Positions 7,484-15,506 of a DNA stretch of 64,000 nucleotides are shown one piece after another. The position numbers and the translations under genes are program-made. The notes below the pieces were generated by a model. That model was not told the origin of the DNA. It saw only the letters and a program-made list of their open reading frames with translations, and did no database searches. This DNA comes from Gelidibacter maritimus (GTDB lineage Bacteria > Bacteroidota > Bacteroidia > Flavobacteriales > Flavobacteriaceae). The stretch spans positions 124,001 through 188,000 of the forward strand of contig NZ_JACGLT010000006.1 of NCBI RefSeq assembly GCF_014062315.1. The letters run 5' to 3'. The first letter of the stretch is position 1. The number at the start of each line of letters is the position of its first letter.

Positions 7484-9472
7484 ATGAAACATATAGCTGT
7501 ATTTTTTCTTTTTCTGATCTTTTCGACCATAACCTTCGCACAGGTGGTTATCAATGAATTGGATTGTGATACGCCAAGTATCGACGACAAGGAGTTTGTT
7601 GAACTCCTATCCGAAACGCCCAATTTCCCTTTGGATGGTTATGTTTTGGTGTTTTTTAACGGATCAATAGCTGGTGGCAACACGAGCTATTTGGCGTTGG
7701 ATTTAGATGGCTATGAAACTGATATTAATGGTATTATGCTTATTGGAAGTAGGTTTGTGGTTCCGACACCCCAATATTTAATACCTGTTTCTGTGATCCA
7801 AAATGGCCCTGATGCGGTGGCACTCTATCGTGGAAATGATGAGGATTTTCCTGAACATACTTTAGCTTATGTGGACGACAGGTTGGTGGATGTTTTGGTT
7901 TATGGTACCAACGATCCTGATGCCACTGGCTTGTTGGATATATTTAGAGCCTTTGATCCTGATATCCAACAGATCAATGAAGGTCCGAACAACAATACAA
8001 ATTCCATCCAACGTTTTGTGGATGATGACGGTGTAGTTACCTATTTGACAGCAACGCCTACACCGAGGCAATTGAACGATGGTTCTGGGATTGTACTGAA
8101 TGGCATTTGGATAGACATTGCGGAAACCCAATATAATGAAGGCGATATTTTTGATATTACTTTCACTACAGAACAAAATGTAACTGAAGATCTTACATTT
8201 AATTTAAGTTTGGACAATTTTGGTTTTAATGCCGCTGATTTTACTGGTGACACGGTACTGACAATTCCCAACGGATCAAACACCGTAACCACTACGATTT
8301 ACATCATTGATGACGATGACGACGAAGGCGATGAGGTTATGAAGGTGACTATTTCAGGATTCCCACCAACATTTTTAGCGTTGAATAACCATTTGGAGAT
8401 AAGAGTGGTAGATAATGATTTTACGATTGCTGCTTTTGGAACCCCTATAAATCCGACGTTCGGCATGGTCAATAGCACACAACCCGATGGCTATTACGAT
8501 AGTTTGAATGGTTTGGCGGATGCTGATTTAAAACAAGCTATCCAAGACATTATCGCGGAGGAAGGCGTGATCAGGGCTCAAACTTATTCTGATGTCATTG
8601 ATATTTTAAAAGAAGCCGATCAAAATCCTGAACACAGTAATGAAGTCTGGTTGGTATACTCTGAAACTGGGCGTCCAAAATTGGACTTTCAGATTTCAAG
8701 TGAAAGCCTTAATAAGTGGAATAGGGAGCATACCTATCCGCGAAGTAGAGGCCGATTTTATAGCATCGATTTAGATGAAGTTTTTGATGGCAAGGAGGTT
8801 TATTGGAATACCAATGCCGACTCCCTTCGACACGCAAATAGTGATGCACATGCGATCCGTGCCGCCGATTCGCGTGAGAATAGCAGACGGAGCAATTTGC
8901 ACTACGGACAGTACAATGGACCAAAGGGAACTTTAGGCAAATTTAGAGGCGATGTGGCACGTGGTGTTTTTTATTTGGCCTTACGCTACAATGGTCTTGA
9001 AATTGTCAATGGGTTTCCTGAAGATACCGTAGGCGAGCTCGGAGATTTGGCAACTTTATTGGAATGGCACCGAAATGATCCGCCTGACGATTTTGAAATG
9101 AACCGAAACAATATCATTTATACTTGGCAATACAATAGGAATCCTTTTATCGATTTGCCCGAATTGGTTGAATATATTTGGGGAAATCGGGGAGGACAAG
9201 TTTGGAATAAGGAATTGGGTTTAAAAAAGAACATTGCGCTGAATCTTAAAGTTTTTCCAAATCCGATCAGAGATCAACTACACATTTCAGGAATTCAGAG
9301 CGAGACTCAAATAGAAGTCTTTAGCATGGATAATCGTCAATTGATGCGGCATCGGGTGACAGAAGATGTGTCTTTGAGCCTATCTTCCGATTTTGGTTTG
9401 TCAACAGGCGTTTATCTGATGCGGTTGGAATCAAAAGGAAATGTCTTGACTAAAAAGATTATGATCGAATGA
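7484..9472 (+). CDS. Secreted multidomain endonuclease I with lamin-tail, Calx-beta and T9SS sorting domains
   Basis: A 662-aa protein starting at ATG 7484 (the frame opens earlier at a GTG, but only this start gives the signal peptide MKHIAVFFLFLIFS). Order of parts: signal peptide 1-19; lamin-tail-like beta domain about 20-160 (VVINELDCDTPS...EFVEL); Calx-beta-like domain about 215-310 with an acidic DDDDDEGDE loop; endonuclease I domain about 330-570 with catalytic WNREHTYPRS (412-421); and a C-terminal type IX sorting tail (VFPNPIRDQLHISG ... KKIMIE). The family cuts DNA and RNA non-specifically outside the cell, supplying phosphate and nucleosides. It converges on the M56 gene with a shared terminator. 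Confidence 0.9.
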   Translation: MKHIAVFFLFLIFSTITFAQVVINELDCDTPSIDDKEFVELLSETPNFPLDGYVLVFFNGSIAGGNTSYLALDLDGYETDINGIMLIGSRFVVPTPQYLIPVSVIQNGPDAVALYRGNDEDFPEHTLAYVDDRLVDVLVYGTNDPDATGLLDIFRAFDPDIQQINEGPNNNTNSIQRFVDDDGVVTYLTATPTPRQLNDGSGIVLNGIWIDIAETQYNEGDIFDITFTTEQNVTEDLTFNLSLDNFGFNAADFTGDTVLTIPNGSNTVTTTIYIIDDDDDEGDEVMKVTISGFPPTFLALNNHLEIRVVDNDFTIAAFGTPINPTFGMVNSTQPDGYYDSLNGLADADLKQAIQDIIAEEGVIRAQTYSDVIDILKEADQNPEHSNEVWLVYSETGRPKLDFQISSESLNKWNREHTYPRSRGRFYSIDLDEVFDGKEVYWNTNADSLRHANSDAHAIRAADSRENSRRSNLHYGQYNGPKGTLGKFRGDVARGVFYLALRYNGLEIVNGFPEDTVGELGDLATLLEWHRNDPPDDFEMNRNNIIYTWQYNRNPFIDLPELVEYIWGNRGGQVWNKELGLKKNIALNLKVFPNPIRDQLHISGIQSETQIEVFSMDNRQLMRHRVTEDVSLSLSSDFGLSTGVYLMRLESKGNVLTKKIMIE

Positions 9473-9491
9473 TAATCAGGAGCTTGAAAAA

Positions 9492-9529
9492 GAGAAAGCC
9501 CAAATTCTTTTTTGAATTTGGGCTTTCTC
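9492..9529. terminator. Bidirectional terminator between nuclease and M56 genes
   Basis: A perfect 16-bp stem (9492-9507 with 9514-9529) closes a T6 loop, flanked by A and T runs. It serves both converging genes. Confidence 0.88.
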
Positions 9530-9548
9530 ATCTGTATTATAATCTCAA

Positions 9549-11615
9549 TTATTTCTTTTTCGTTGTAACAATGATGACCCCATTTTTACCTTTCTTTCCA
9601 TATTCTTTTGTAGCCTGCTCACCTTTTAAAATATATACGGATGCAATGTTTGATTGATTTAAGGCATCCATCTCTTCTTTTGTAGTTTCTTTTCCGTCAA
9701 TAATGTAAAGTGGTTGATGTTTAGATTGTGAAAATATATTGGAGGGTTTTTCATAAATGATTTCAATATTTTGATCAGCTTCAAGACTATTGGTTTTTGG
9801 GTTGTCCTTATTTTCGAAGATAAGCTCTCCATCTTCAGCTTTGGCGATTTTTTTGGAGGTGATTAGAATCACCCCATGCTCGCCTTTTTTGCCATACTTT
9901 TTAGTGGCTGCTTTGTCTTTTATAACGTCAAGACTTTTAATTGTGTTCGGGTCAACAGTTTGCATTTCTTGTTCGGAGATTTCTTTACCATTTAAAATGT
10001 ACAATGGTGGGTTTTCTAAACTTGAAAAAACACTGGCACGTTGTTCAAAAATCACTTCCCCTTGATCATTTTCATCATCGGAGTAAACTATTTTGCTTAC
10101 TCCAGTTGATATGCTAAATGTGCTATTTTGCGAACTGTTTGATTTTGGAGCAATAATTGTGTCGGTTGTGAGATTTATTTTTTGTGATGTTCCGGTGCTG
10201 TCTGTTGTAATGATAAGTTGCTTTTTGTCCTTAGTTACATAGAATTTTTTGCCGCTTTTTTCAATCATTGTATGACCATTTTCAAGCTTTATACTTTCTT
10301 TATTTCCCTTTTCGTCAGTAATGTTTATTACGGAACTTTTAGAGTTGATTTTATTTAAACTTCTTTGTCCATTTCCATCTGTTTCAATTTTAAAGGTTTG
10401 ACCCAGCCCATGAGTTTGCTCGCCAACATGAATGTCACCAGTGGACGGATTCAACGAAATTTCGATAGGTTTAATCGGTTCAGGCAATTTTTTAGAATGA
10501 ACAAGCTTTGTGCTTTCAATGCTGTAGGCAACCTTTATTCCAGTAATCTCATTTTTAGAATTCCGCTTCACATTCCTAAAAGAGATTGTAGCTCCTTTTT
10601 CAGTAAGTTTCTCTTTTATGAAATCCAATTGCTGGTCTTTGGTATCTTTGGTCACCACAAACTTTAAAATATTTTGTTGATCCTCTATTGCAGTTTCTTT
10701 CTCTGCAACCGTAGTTTGTGCAATAGTTTCAGTATTAAAAGTCAGGGCAAAAATGACCAATATGGGCACGACAATGCTGTATTTCCAAGCGTTCATAAGG
10801 TTTGATTTTGATTGGTGTAACATAACGATTCGTTTTTTGACTTGTCCGAAAGTGGTGAAAAGCGTGATTTGCTTTCCAAATAACTTAAGTTGGATTGGTG
10901 AATTGAAAAAAGTATTGACGACTATTAAATCCTGTTCTGGCAAGCTGGTTTTAAGCAATAGTTTTTGATAGCGTTCTTCACAACTGGTTTGTTTTTGAGT
11001 GTGATGATCGGCAATGAATTCTAAGTTTTGTTTAAGGGCGTTTCTGTATAGCCATATAAAAGGATTGAACCAAAATAGAACAGTGGCGAGGTCAATTAAA
11101 ACCGTATCAATGCTGTGGAATTGCGATGCGTGAATTTTTTCGTGTTGCAGAATGAGCTCCAGCTCTTCGTCCTTAAATAATTCCGGATTAAAAACAATCC
11201 ATTTGAAAAATGAAAATGGGGTTACATCCTGTGATGTGTTTATATAGATGTACTTACTGATTTTTTTCTTATCATTATTTTTGATGATTTTCACTAATGA
11301 AATGAATTGAACCATTAATCGGCCCAAAAAGAAAGTTGCCCCAAAAATATAAGACCATATAAGCAAAGTCATCACATCAAATGTTGGCTCTGGAGTGGTT
11401 TGGATGGTTGTTGCAACCATGGTAAATCCGCTGTAGTGAATTGCCGGAGCTTCCACGTAGATGGGAATGACGAATAATGGCAACAGAATGGAAGTCATAA
11501 GTCCCAATAATAAAAACCATCTGTTGGCATTAAAAAAGGTTTCCCGCTGCAAAAACAGCATGTAGCACGCGTAAAAAACGACAATCAATGCGCTCGATTT
11601 TAGTAAATACTCCAT
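9549..11615 (-). CDS. M56 family (BlaR1/MecR1-like) membrane metalloprotease sensor with plug-like C-terminal repeats
   Basis: This 688-aa protein has membrane helices near residues 5-22, 35-53, 82-106 and 278-297. The cytoplasmic gluzincin site HEKIH (158-162) with downstream E199-F-I-A-D is that of M56 proteases, which cut a BlaI-type repressor after sensing a signal. The periplasmic part (about 300-688) has no penicillin-binding domain. It holds a segment also found in the gene at 12298-13185 and two C-terminal copies of a module (LYILNGKEIS...YGKKGEHGVILITSKK and LYIIDGKETT...YGKKGKNGVIIVTTKKK) that look like the end of a TonB-receptor plug. It is 2 bp downstream of the blaI-like gene, in one operon. 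The ligand is unknown. Confidence 0.88.
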   Translation of the reverse strand: MEYLLKSSALIVVFYACYMLFLQRETFFNANRWFLLLGLMTSILLPLFVIPIYVEAPAIHYSGFTMVATTIQTTPEPTFDVMTLLIWSYIFGATFFLGRLMVQFISLVKIIKNNDKKKISKYIYINTSQDVTPFSFFKWIVFNPELFKDEELELILQHEKIHASQFHSIDTVLIDLATVLFWFNPFIWLYRNALKQNLEFIADHHTQKQTSCEERYQKLLLKTSLPEQDLIVVNTFFNSPIQLKLFGKQITLFTTFGQVKKRIVMLHQSKSNLMNAWKYSIVVPILVIFALTFNTETIAQTTVAEKETAIEDQQNILKFVVTKDTKDQQLDFIKEKLTEKGATISFRNVKRNSKNEITGIKVAYSIESTKLVHSKKLPEPIKPIEISLNPSTGDIHVGEQTHGLGQTFKIETDGNGQRSLNKINSKSSVINITDEKGNKESIKLENGHTMIEKSGKKFYVTKDKKQLIITTDSTGTSQKINLTTDTIIAPKSNSSQNSTFSISTGVSKIVYSDDENDQGEVIFEQRASVFSSLENPPLYILNGKEISEQEMQTVDPNTIKSLDVIKDKAATKKYGKKGEHGVILITSKKIAKAEDGELIFENKDNPKTNSLEADQNIEIIYEKPSNIFSQSKHQPLYIIDGKETTKEEMDALNQSNIASVYILKGEQATKEYGKKGKNGVIIVTTKKK

Positions 11616-11617
11616 AA

Positions 11618-12013
11618 TTAATGCTTTTTGGAATTTTTAGAGTCTGTTTCCTGGGTATTTTTCGTCTCAATTAGAGCAATGATTTCCCTTAGTTCTTCGA
11701 TGCTTATTTTTTCTTCCTTTGCGAAAAAAGAGACCACATTCTTATAGGAATTATTGAAATAATTCTCAATGGCAGTGTTCATGAACCGTTTTTTGTAGGC
11801 TTCCTTACTGACAATAGGGTAGTATTGGTGGGTCTTTCCGTAGGCATGATAACTCACGTAACCCTTTTCTTCCAAATTTCTGATTATGGTGGATAAGGTG
11901 TTATAGTGTGGTTTATTTTCTGTAATTTCTGCCATGACATCTTTTACGAAGCCTTTCTCGAGCTTCCATATGATATGCATGATTTCTTCTTCTTTATTTG
12001 TGAGCTTTTGCAT
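11618..12013 (-). CDS. BlaI/MecI/CopY family transcriptional repressor
   Basis: This 131-aa winged-helix protein starts MQKLTNKEEEIMHIIW. HYNTLSTIIRNLEEKGYV is the recognition region typical of BlaI/MecI. The C-terminal half (about 75-120) should form the dimerisation domain that the partner M56 protease cuts. An in-frame ATG six codons upstream exists (12031) but the shorter start matches the family. The gene is followed after 2 bp by the M56 sensor, the canonical pairing. Two palindromes 50 bp upstream are candidate operators, implying self-repression of the operon. Confidence 0.92.
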   Translation of the reverse strand: MQKLTNKEEEIMHIIWKLEKGFVKDVMAEITENKPHYNTLSTIIRNLEEKGYVSYHAYGKTHQYYPIVSKEAYKKRFMNTAIENYFNNSYKNVVSFFAKEEKISIEELREIIALIETKNTQETDSKNSKKH

Positions 12014-12055
12014 AAACAGTTTTATTTTCAATTAAAGAATGTCTTCTAAAACGTT

Positions 12056-12098
12056 CAAATATAACTATTTTTGCAGTTCTACAACTATTTTTATAGTT
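12056..12098 (-). promoter_or_regulatory. BlaI-type promoter with two tandem operator palindromes
   Basis: On the minus strand a -7 box TATATTTG (12056-12063) and a TTG (12082-12084) are 18 bp apart. The palindrome AACTAT-N4-ATAGTT occupies 12083-12098. A half-conserved copy, AACTAT-N4-GCAGTT, occupies 12063-12078. The two centres are 20 bp, about two helical turns, apart, so two repressor dimers would sit on one face of the DNA over the promoter. The link to the BlaI-like repressor is inferred from position. Confidence 0.7.
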
Positions 12099-12246
12099 AT
12101 TTAACTTATAGTATTCTCATTTAGGAGATTTCAATCATATTTTTACAAAACTAGTTCAGCCGGAAATAGAAGGCTTGCCAACTATGACTGCACAATTTCA
12201 GTGTGTCTTTCGGCATATTTCGAGCTCTAAGACTTATTTATGCGAA

Positions 12247-12276
12247 TAAAAAAACACACCGCCTTGGGTGGTGTGC
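12247..12276 (-). terminator. Terminator of the stand-alone sensor-tail gene
   Basis: Read on the minus strand, CACACCACC pairs with GGCGGTGTG through one G-U pair, followed by T7. It lies 22 bp past the stop at 12298. Confidence 0.75.
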
Positions 12277-12297
12277 TATAGGTTATGTCGCTTAAAA

Positions 12298-13185
12298 TTA
12301 TTTATTGCTCTTTGTGGTGGCAATTACAGCGCCATCTTTAGCCTTTTCACCATAAATGCTTTTAGCAGTATCTGACCGCAGATGATCTACGGTTTGTAAT
12401 TGATCGGATTTGGCCAGATGGTCCAAGGTTTGAAAATCTGATTCTTTTCCGTCAATAATAATCAACTTATTTGTGTTTGGGTCATCTCTAAAGTTGAATT
12501 TACTTGACAAATTACCATTGCCGTAGTGGTCAAAAAACTGGGACAGGTTGTTTCCAAAAAATCCGCTGGATTCCATTTGTTTTTTCATCTGTTCTCTAAA
12601 TTCGTCCAAATTCAATGTTCGTCCGTTTAAAAAGAATGCACCATCCTCTTCATTAAAGAAATCATCAAAATTAAAACCTCCAAATTGCGGGATTGTTAGA
12701 GCTCCGATAGAATCGTTATCAAAACCAAAAGGGGCCATATTTGGACGATTGAAAAATGCCATTGCTCCATGTTCTTTATCACTTCGCGTGATGTAGAGCG
12801 TGCCGTCCTTTACCCCGAAAACAATTTGAGGGATTGGCGTATGACTCGACATTTGGCTCACCGCTTGATTCCCTTGGGCATCGGTAAGTTTGATCTTTAT
12901 ACCCGTAATTTTTCCAATATCGTTACGCTTTATTTGAGTAAATGAGGCGTCAATATGTTGTTCTTTAAGCAGTGCTTGAATGTCTTCAAACTCTGAGTCT
13001 GAAGTATTGCTGTCAATAGTAACCGACGTGTTTTCATTCAGGGAAATGTTCCCATTAACGTTTGTCCAGTTTTTTTTAACCGCAGAAGGTTCTGATTTAT
13101 GGGCGAAAGTTTTCAAAGAAATAAGACTGACAACAGCCAATAAAATTACACCTAATCCAATTTTAATAAAGTTAGCAGTTTTCAT
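12298..13185 (-). CDS. Exported protein related to the periplasmic tail of the neighbouring M56 sensor
   Basis: This 295-aa protein has an N-terminal signal or membrane anchor (about 7-27). Residues about 63-105 (EDIQALLKEQHIDASFTQIK then GKITGIKIKL) align with the M56 protein's QLDFIKEKLTEKGATISF then NEITGIKVAY. The C-terminus (KLIIIDGKESDFQTL ... IYGEKAKDGAVIATTK) is again a TonB-plug-end-like module. It thus looks like the M56 periplasmic part without protease. It is transcribed separately, with its own -7 box (13203-13210) and terminator. Function unknown; it could modulate, or compete with, the sensor. Confidence 0.75.
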   Translation of the reverse strand: MKTANFIKIGLGVILLAVVSLISLKTFAHKSEPSAVKKNWTNVNGNISLNENTSVTIDSNTSDSEFEDIQALLKEQHIDASFTQIKRNDIGKITGIKIKLTDAQGNQAVSQMSSHTPIPQIVFGVKDGTLYITRSDKEHGAMAFFNRPNMAPFGFDNDSIGALTIPQFGGFNFDDFFNEEDGAFFLNGRTLNLDEFREQMKKQMESSGFFGNNLSQFFDHYGNGNLSSKFNFRDDPNTNKLIIIDGKESDFQTLDHLAKSDQLQTVDHLRSDTAKSIYGEKAKDGAVIATTKSNK

Positions 13186-13202
13186 TTTTTGTCGTTTTTA
13201 CC

Positions 13203-13251
13203 CAAAATTATTATATAATTTAATACGAATAAAAAGTTTAACGAAACTTTT
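13203..13251 (-). promoter_or_regulatory. -7 box and 20-bp palindrome upstream of the sensor-tail gene
   Basis: Minus-strand TAATTTTG (13203-13210) lies 18 bp before the start. The perfect palindrome AAAAGTTT-AACG-AAACTTTT (13232-13251) sits where the -33 element would be expected, so it may be an operator. It differs from the BlaI-type palindromes. Confidence 0.5.
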
Positions 13252-13398
13252 GTTCATATTGTTAAAGACTGTGAAAATCAGTCTTCTACATTAAAATAAA
13301 TAGGAATGGAACAGGGAGATGGATTAGGTGGTTTGTTCGCGATCATTTAAAAACTTATATCCGAAATTAACGTGCCTTTTAGCTATAGGTAACTTTCT

Positions 13399-13406
13399 TA
13401 TATTTG
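13399..13406 (+). promoter_or_regulatory. -7 box directly before the methyltransferase start
   Basis: TATATTTG ends five bases before the ATG at 13411, so transcription would begin at or next to the start codon (leaderless mRNA). Confidence 0.5.
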
Positions 13407-13410
13407 CCAA

Positions 13411-14514
13411 ATGGAGATAAAGGATACAACTCATAAAACGATCATTGGTGCTGCTCAAAACATGCATAATATTGATTCCAATTCAATTGATCTTGTGGTC
13501 ACCTCACCACCTTATCCAATGATTGAAATGTGGGATGATATTATGGCGTCACAAAATCCGAAAATAGCCACGGCATTATCAAATAACGATTCTCAATTGG
13601 CCTTTGAATTAATGCATCTTGAATTGGATAAAATATGGAAGGAAGTTGCGCGAGTGTTAAAGAGCGGTGGGTTCGCCTGTATAAATATTGGGGATGCCAC
13701 CAGGACAATAAATTCAAACTTCGCTCTATACCCAAATCACGCACGTATTATCTCCGCTTTTCATAAACTGGGTATTCCTAATTTGCCTAATATCATCTGG
13801 CGGAAACAAACAAACGCTCCAAATAAGTTTATGGGATCTGGAATGTTGCCAGCAGGAGCCTATGTCACCCTGGAACATGAGTGGGTGCTAATATTTAGAA
13901 AAGGAGGAAAACGCGAATTTAAAACGCCTGAGGACAAATTAAGAAGACAAGAAAGCTCGTTTTTTTGGGAAGAAAGAAATCTTTGGTTTTCTGATCTGTG
14001 GGATTTAAAAGGTACCCGACAAAGAATCGATAATTCTAAATCCCGCCAAAGAAGTGCTGCGTATCCTTTTGAATTGCCTTATCGATTGATCAATATGTAT
14101 TCTCTTCAAAATGATGTCGTTTTAGATCCGTTTTTAGGAACTGGAACTACTGCCTTGGCCGCCATAGCATCTCAGCGTAATAGCATCGGTTATGAAATTG
14201 ATCCAGGATTTTTGGAGGTCATCAATGAGAATATTCAATCGACACCTCCGGCCGATCTAAATTTTAATATCGACAATAGAATTGATAATCATCGTGAATT
14301 TATTAAAAACAGAAAGCTGGATCCTAAAAAGAAGGAAATAAAACATTTTAATAACAACCTGAACTTGCCTGTAATTACCAGTCAAGAAAAAAACATCAAA
14401 TTTCATTATCTGAAAGAGTTGATAAAGGAAGACGGGCAATTCCGCGCAATTTACTCAGAACTTGATCAACTTTCAGCTGTATCAAAAAAGGAGATTGCAA
14501 GTACCAATTTATAA
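13411..14514 (+). CDS. DNA methyltransferase of a type II R-M system, probably N4-cytosine or N6-adenine
   Basis: This 367-aa protein has the amino-methyltransferase catalytic motif TSPPYP (31-36) before the AdoMet-binding motif DPFLGTGTTALAA (239-251), the beta-class order. TSPPY is the form most often seen in N4-cytosine enzymes. The middle (about 100-235) would hold the target-recognition region. Residues after 300 are a lysine-rich tail. Its 3' end overlaps by 6 bp the end of a convergent gene with nuclease-like motifs, as in compact R-M systems. Sequence specificity cannot be read from the sequence. Confidence 0.88.
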   Translation: MEIKDTTHKTIIGAAQNMHNIDSNSIDLVVTSPPYPMIEMWDDIMASQNPKIATALSNNDSQLAFELMHLELDKIWKEVARVLKSGGFACINIGDATRTINSNFALYPNHARIISAFHKLGIPNLPNIIWRKQTNAPNKFMGSGMLPAGAYVTLEHEWVLIFRKGGKREFKTPEDKLRRQESSFFWEERNLWFSDLWDLKGTRQRIDNSKSRQRSAAYPFELPYRLINMYSLQNDVVLDPFLGTGTTALAAIASQRNSIGYEIDPGFLEVINENIQSTPPADLNFNIDNRIDNHREFIKNRKLDPKKKEIKHFNNNLNLPVITSQEKNIKFHYLKELIKEDGQFRAIYSELDQLSAVSKKEIASTNL

Positions 14515-15120
14515 GTTTTGTATCTCTTTGACGATATCATCCCTGTTGATGAAATGCTCACCCTTGTCGTAGTACAGGTAAAACACAGGCTTACACCATT
14601 TTTGGTTCGCCTTCTTATTGAAGGATATGACTTCCTGCCGCATGGATTTGAAAGTTAGTGGCTTAACCTGTATGCCCCCCACTTCTATCGCATTCCTTTT
14701 TATAATAATGTCTATTCTTAAATCTTCATCCAGAAAACCTTCGGCTTCTTCAAATGAAAAATCTTTCAATACACCATTGAAATCATCAATTGCTTTTTTT
14801 TCGATGGTTCCACCTTTTAGAGATTGAACCACAAACAGGTCATATTCCCACTGAATGCACTCTTTTAAACTGTAGCGGTACTCTTTCCAATAAACAAGCT
14901 GCGACTCGTAGAGATTTCTGCCAAACATTTCAACTGTGCCTTGGCTTTTTATACCGCAGGGACATTCATTGGTATAATGGTATGCTATCAGTTGTACTAA
15001 TGCGTCCTTGCTTAATGGTTTATGCGTTCGGATCAATTTCATTATTGGCACACTTCTAAAAGGTGCAGAAATTCCCATCTTACCGTTCAATTCATTTAAA
15101 GGTCCGCCAGTATAGGTCAT
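14509..15120 (-). CDS. Probable type II restriction endonuclease, PD-(D/E)XK-like
   Basis: A 203-aa protein without membrane segments. Around residues 131-153, DEDLRIDIII...GGIQVKP gives D137 followed by Q151-x-K153 at the start of the next strand, consistent with a PD-(D/E)XK nuclease core carrying Q in place of D/E. A CPCG motif (53-56) and C88 could bind metal or be structural. The main support is context: its stop overlaps that of a DNA methyltransferase tail-to-tail. I considered an MjaI-type nuclease but cannot establish it. Family and cut site remain unassigned. Confidence 0.6.
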   Translation of the reverse strand: MTYTGGPLNELNGKMGISAPFRSVPIMKLIRTHKPLSKDALVQLIAYHYTNECPCGIKSQGTVEMFGRNLYESQLVYWKEYRYSLKECIQWEYDLFVVQSLKGGTIEKKAIDDFNGVLKDFSFEEAEGFLDEDLRIDIIIKRNAIEVGGIQVKPLTFKSMRQEVISFNKKANQKWCKPVFYLYYDKGEHFINRDDIVKEIQNL

Positions 15121-15506
15121 AATTAACAGAGTATAAAGTTGATTATGGCTTCAACTACTTTGCTGCTCCAAAGTAATCTAAAATACACTGTTTTGGTTTC
15201 AATCAACTTCTGAACCTGCTTCGCTTATACCAAAACTCATGAAAACCGCTATCGGAACGATACCTTTTTTTTAATAAAAAAATAACCATAAATAAAATGA
15301 TATAGTAACGATATTGAACTGTTAAACTTAAGTGCTTTTATCAATTTTTCCAAATTAGCAGCTTAGTAGTGAGCTTGCTCGCCCATGCCGGTCGGGAAGA
15401 CTTCGAGGCTCTTGATTTTACGAGAGTGTGGATTTTTTTTAAAAATCCTAAACGCCAAAGTCTTTCTCATAAATTGAATATAGTATCTTCGCCAAAAATA
15501 TAATTT
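15121..15506. other. Intergenic region with a GC-rich patch
   Basis: 386 bp between the nuclease gene and the antiporter gene. Bases about 15360-15430 are clearly richer in G and C than their surroundings and are open in one frame (SLLAHAGREDFEALDFTRVW ...) up to a stop at about 15503, but without a start codon. This may be the remnant of a decayed gene. No promoter matching TAnnTTTG was found near 15507. Confidence 0.4.

Noticed and set aside
9549-12013. Beta-lactamase induction operon
   Set aside because: BlaI/M56 pair is present, but no beta-lactamase or penicillin-binding sensor domain is adjacent.
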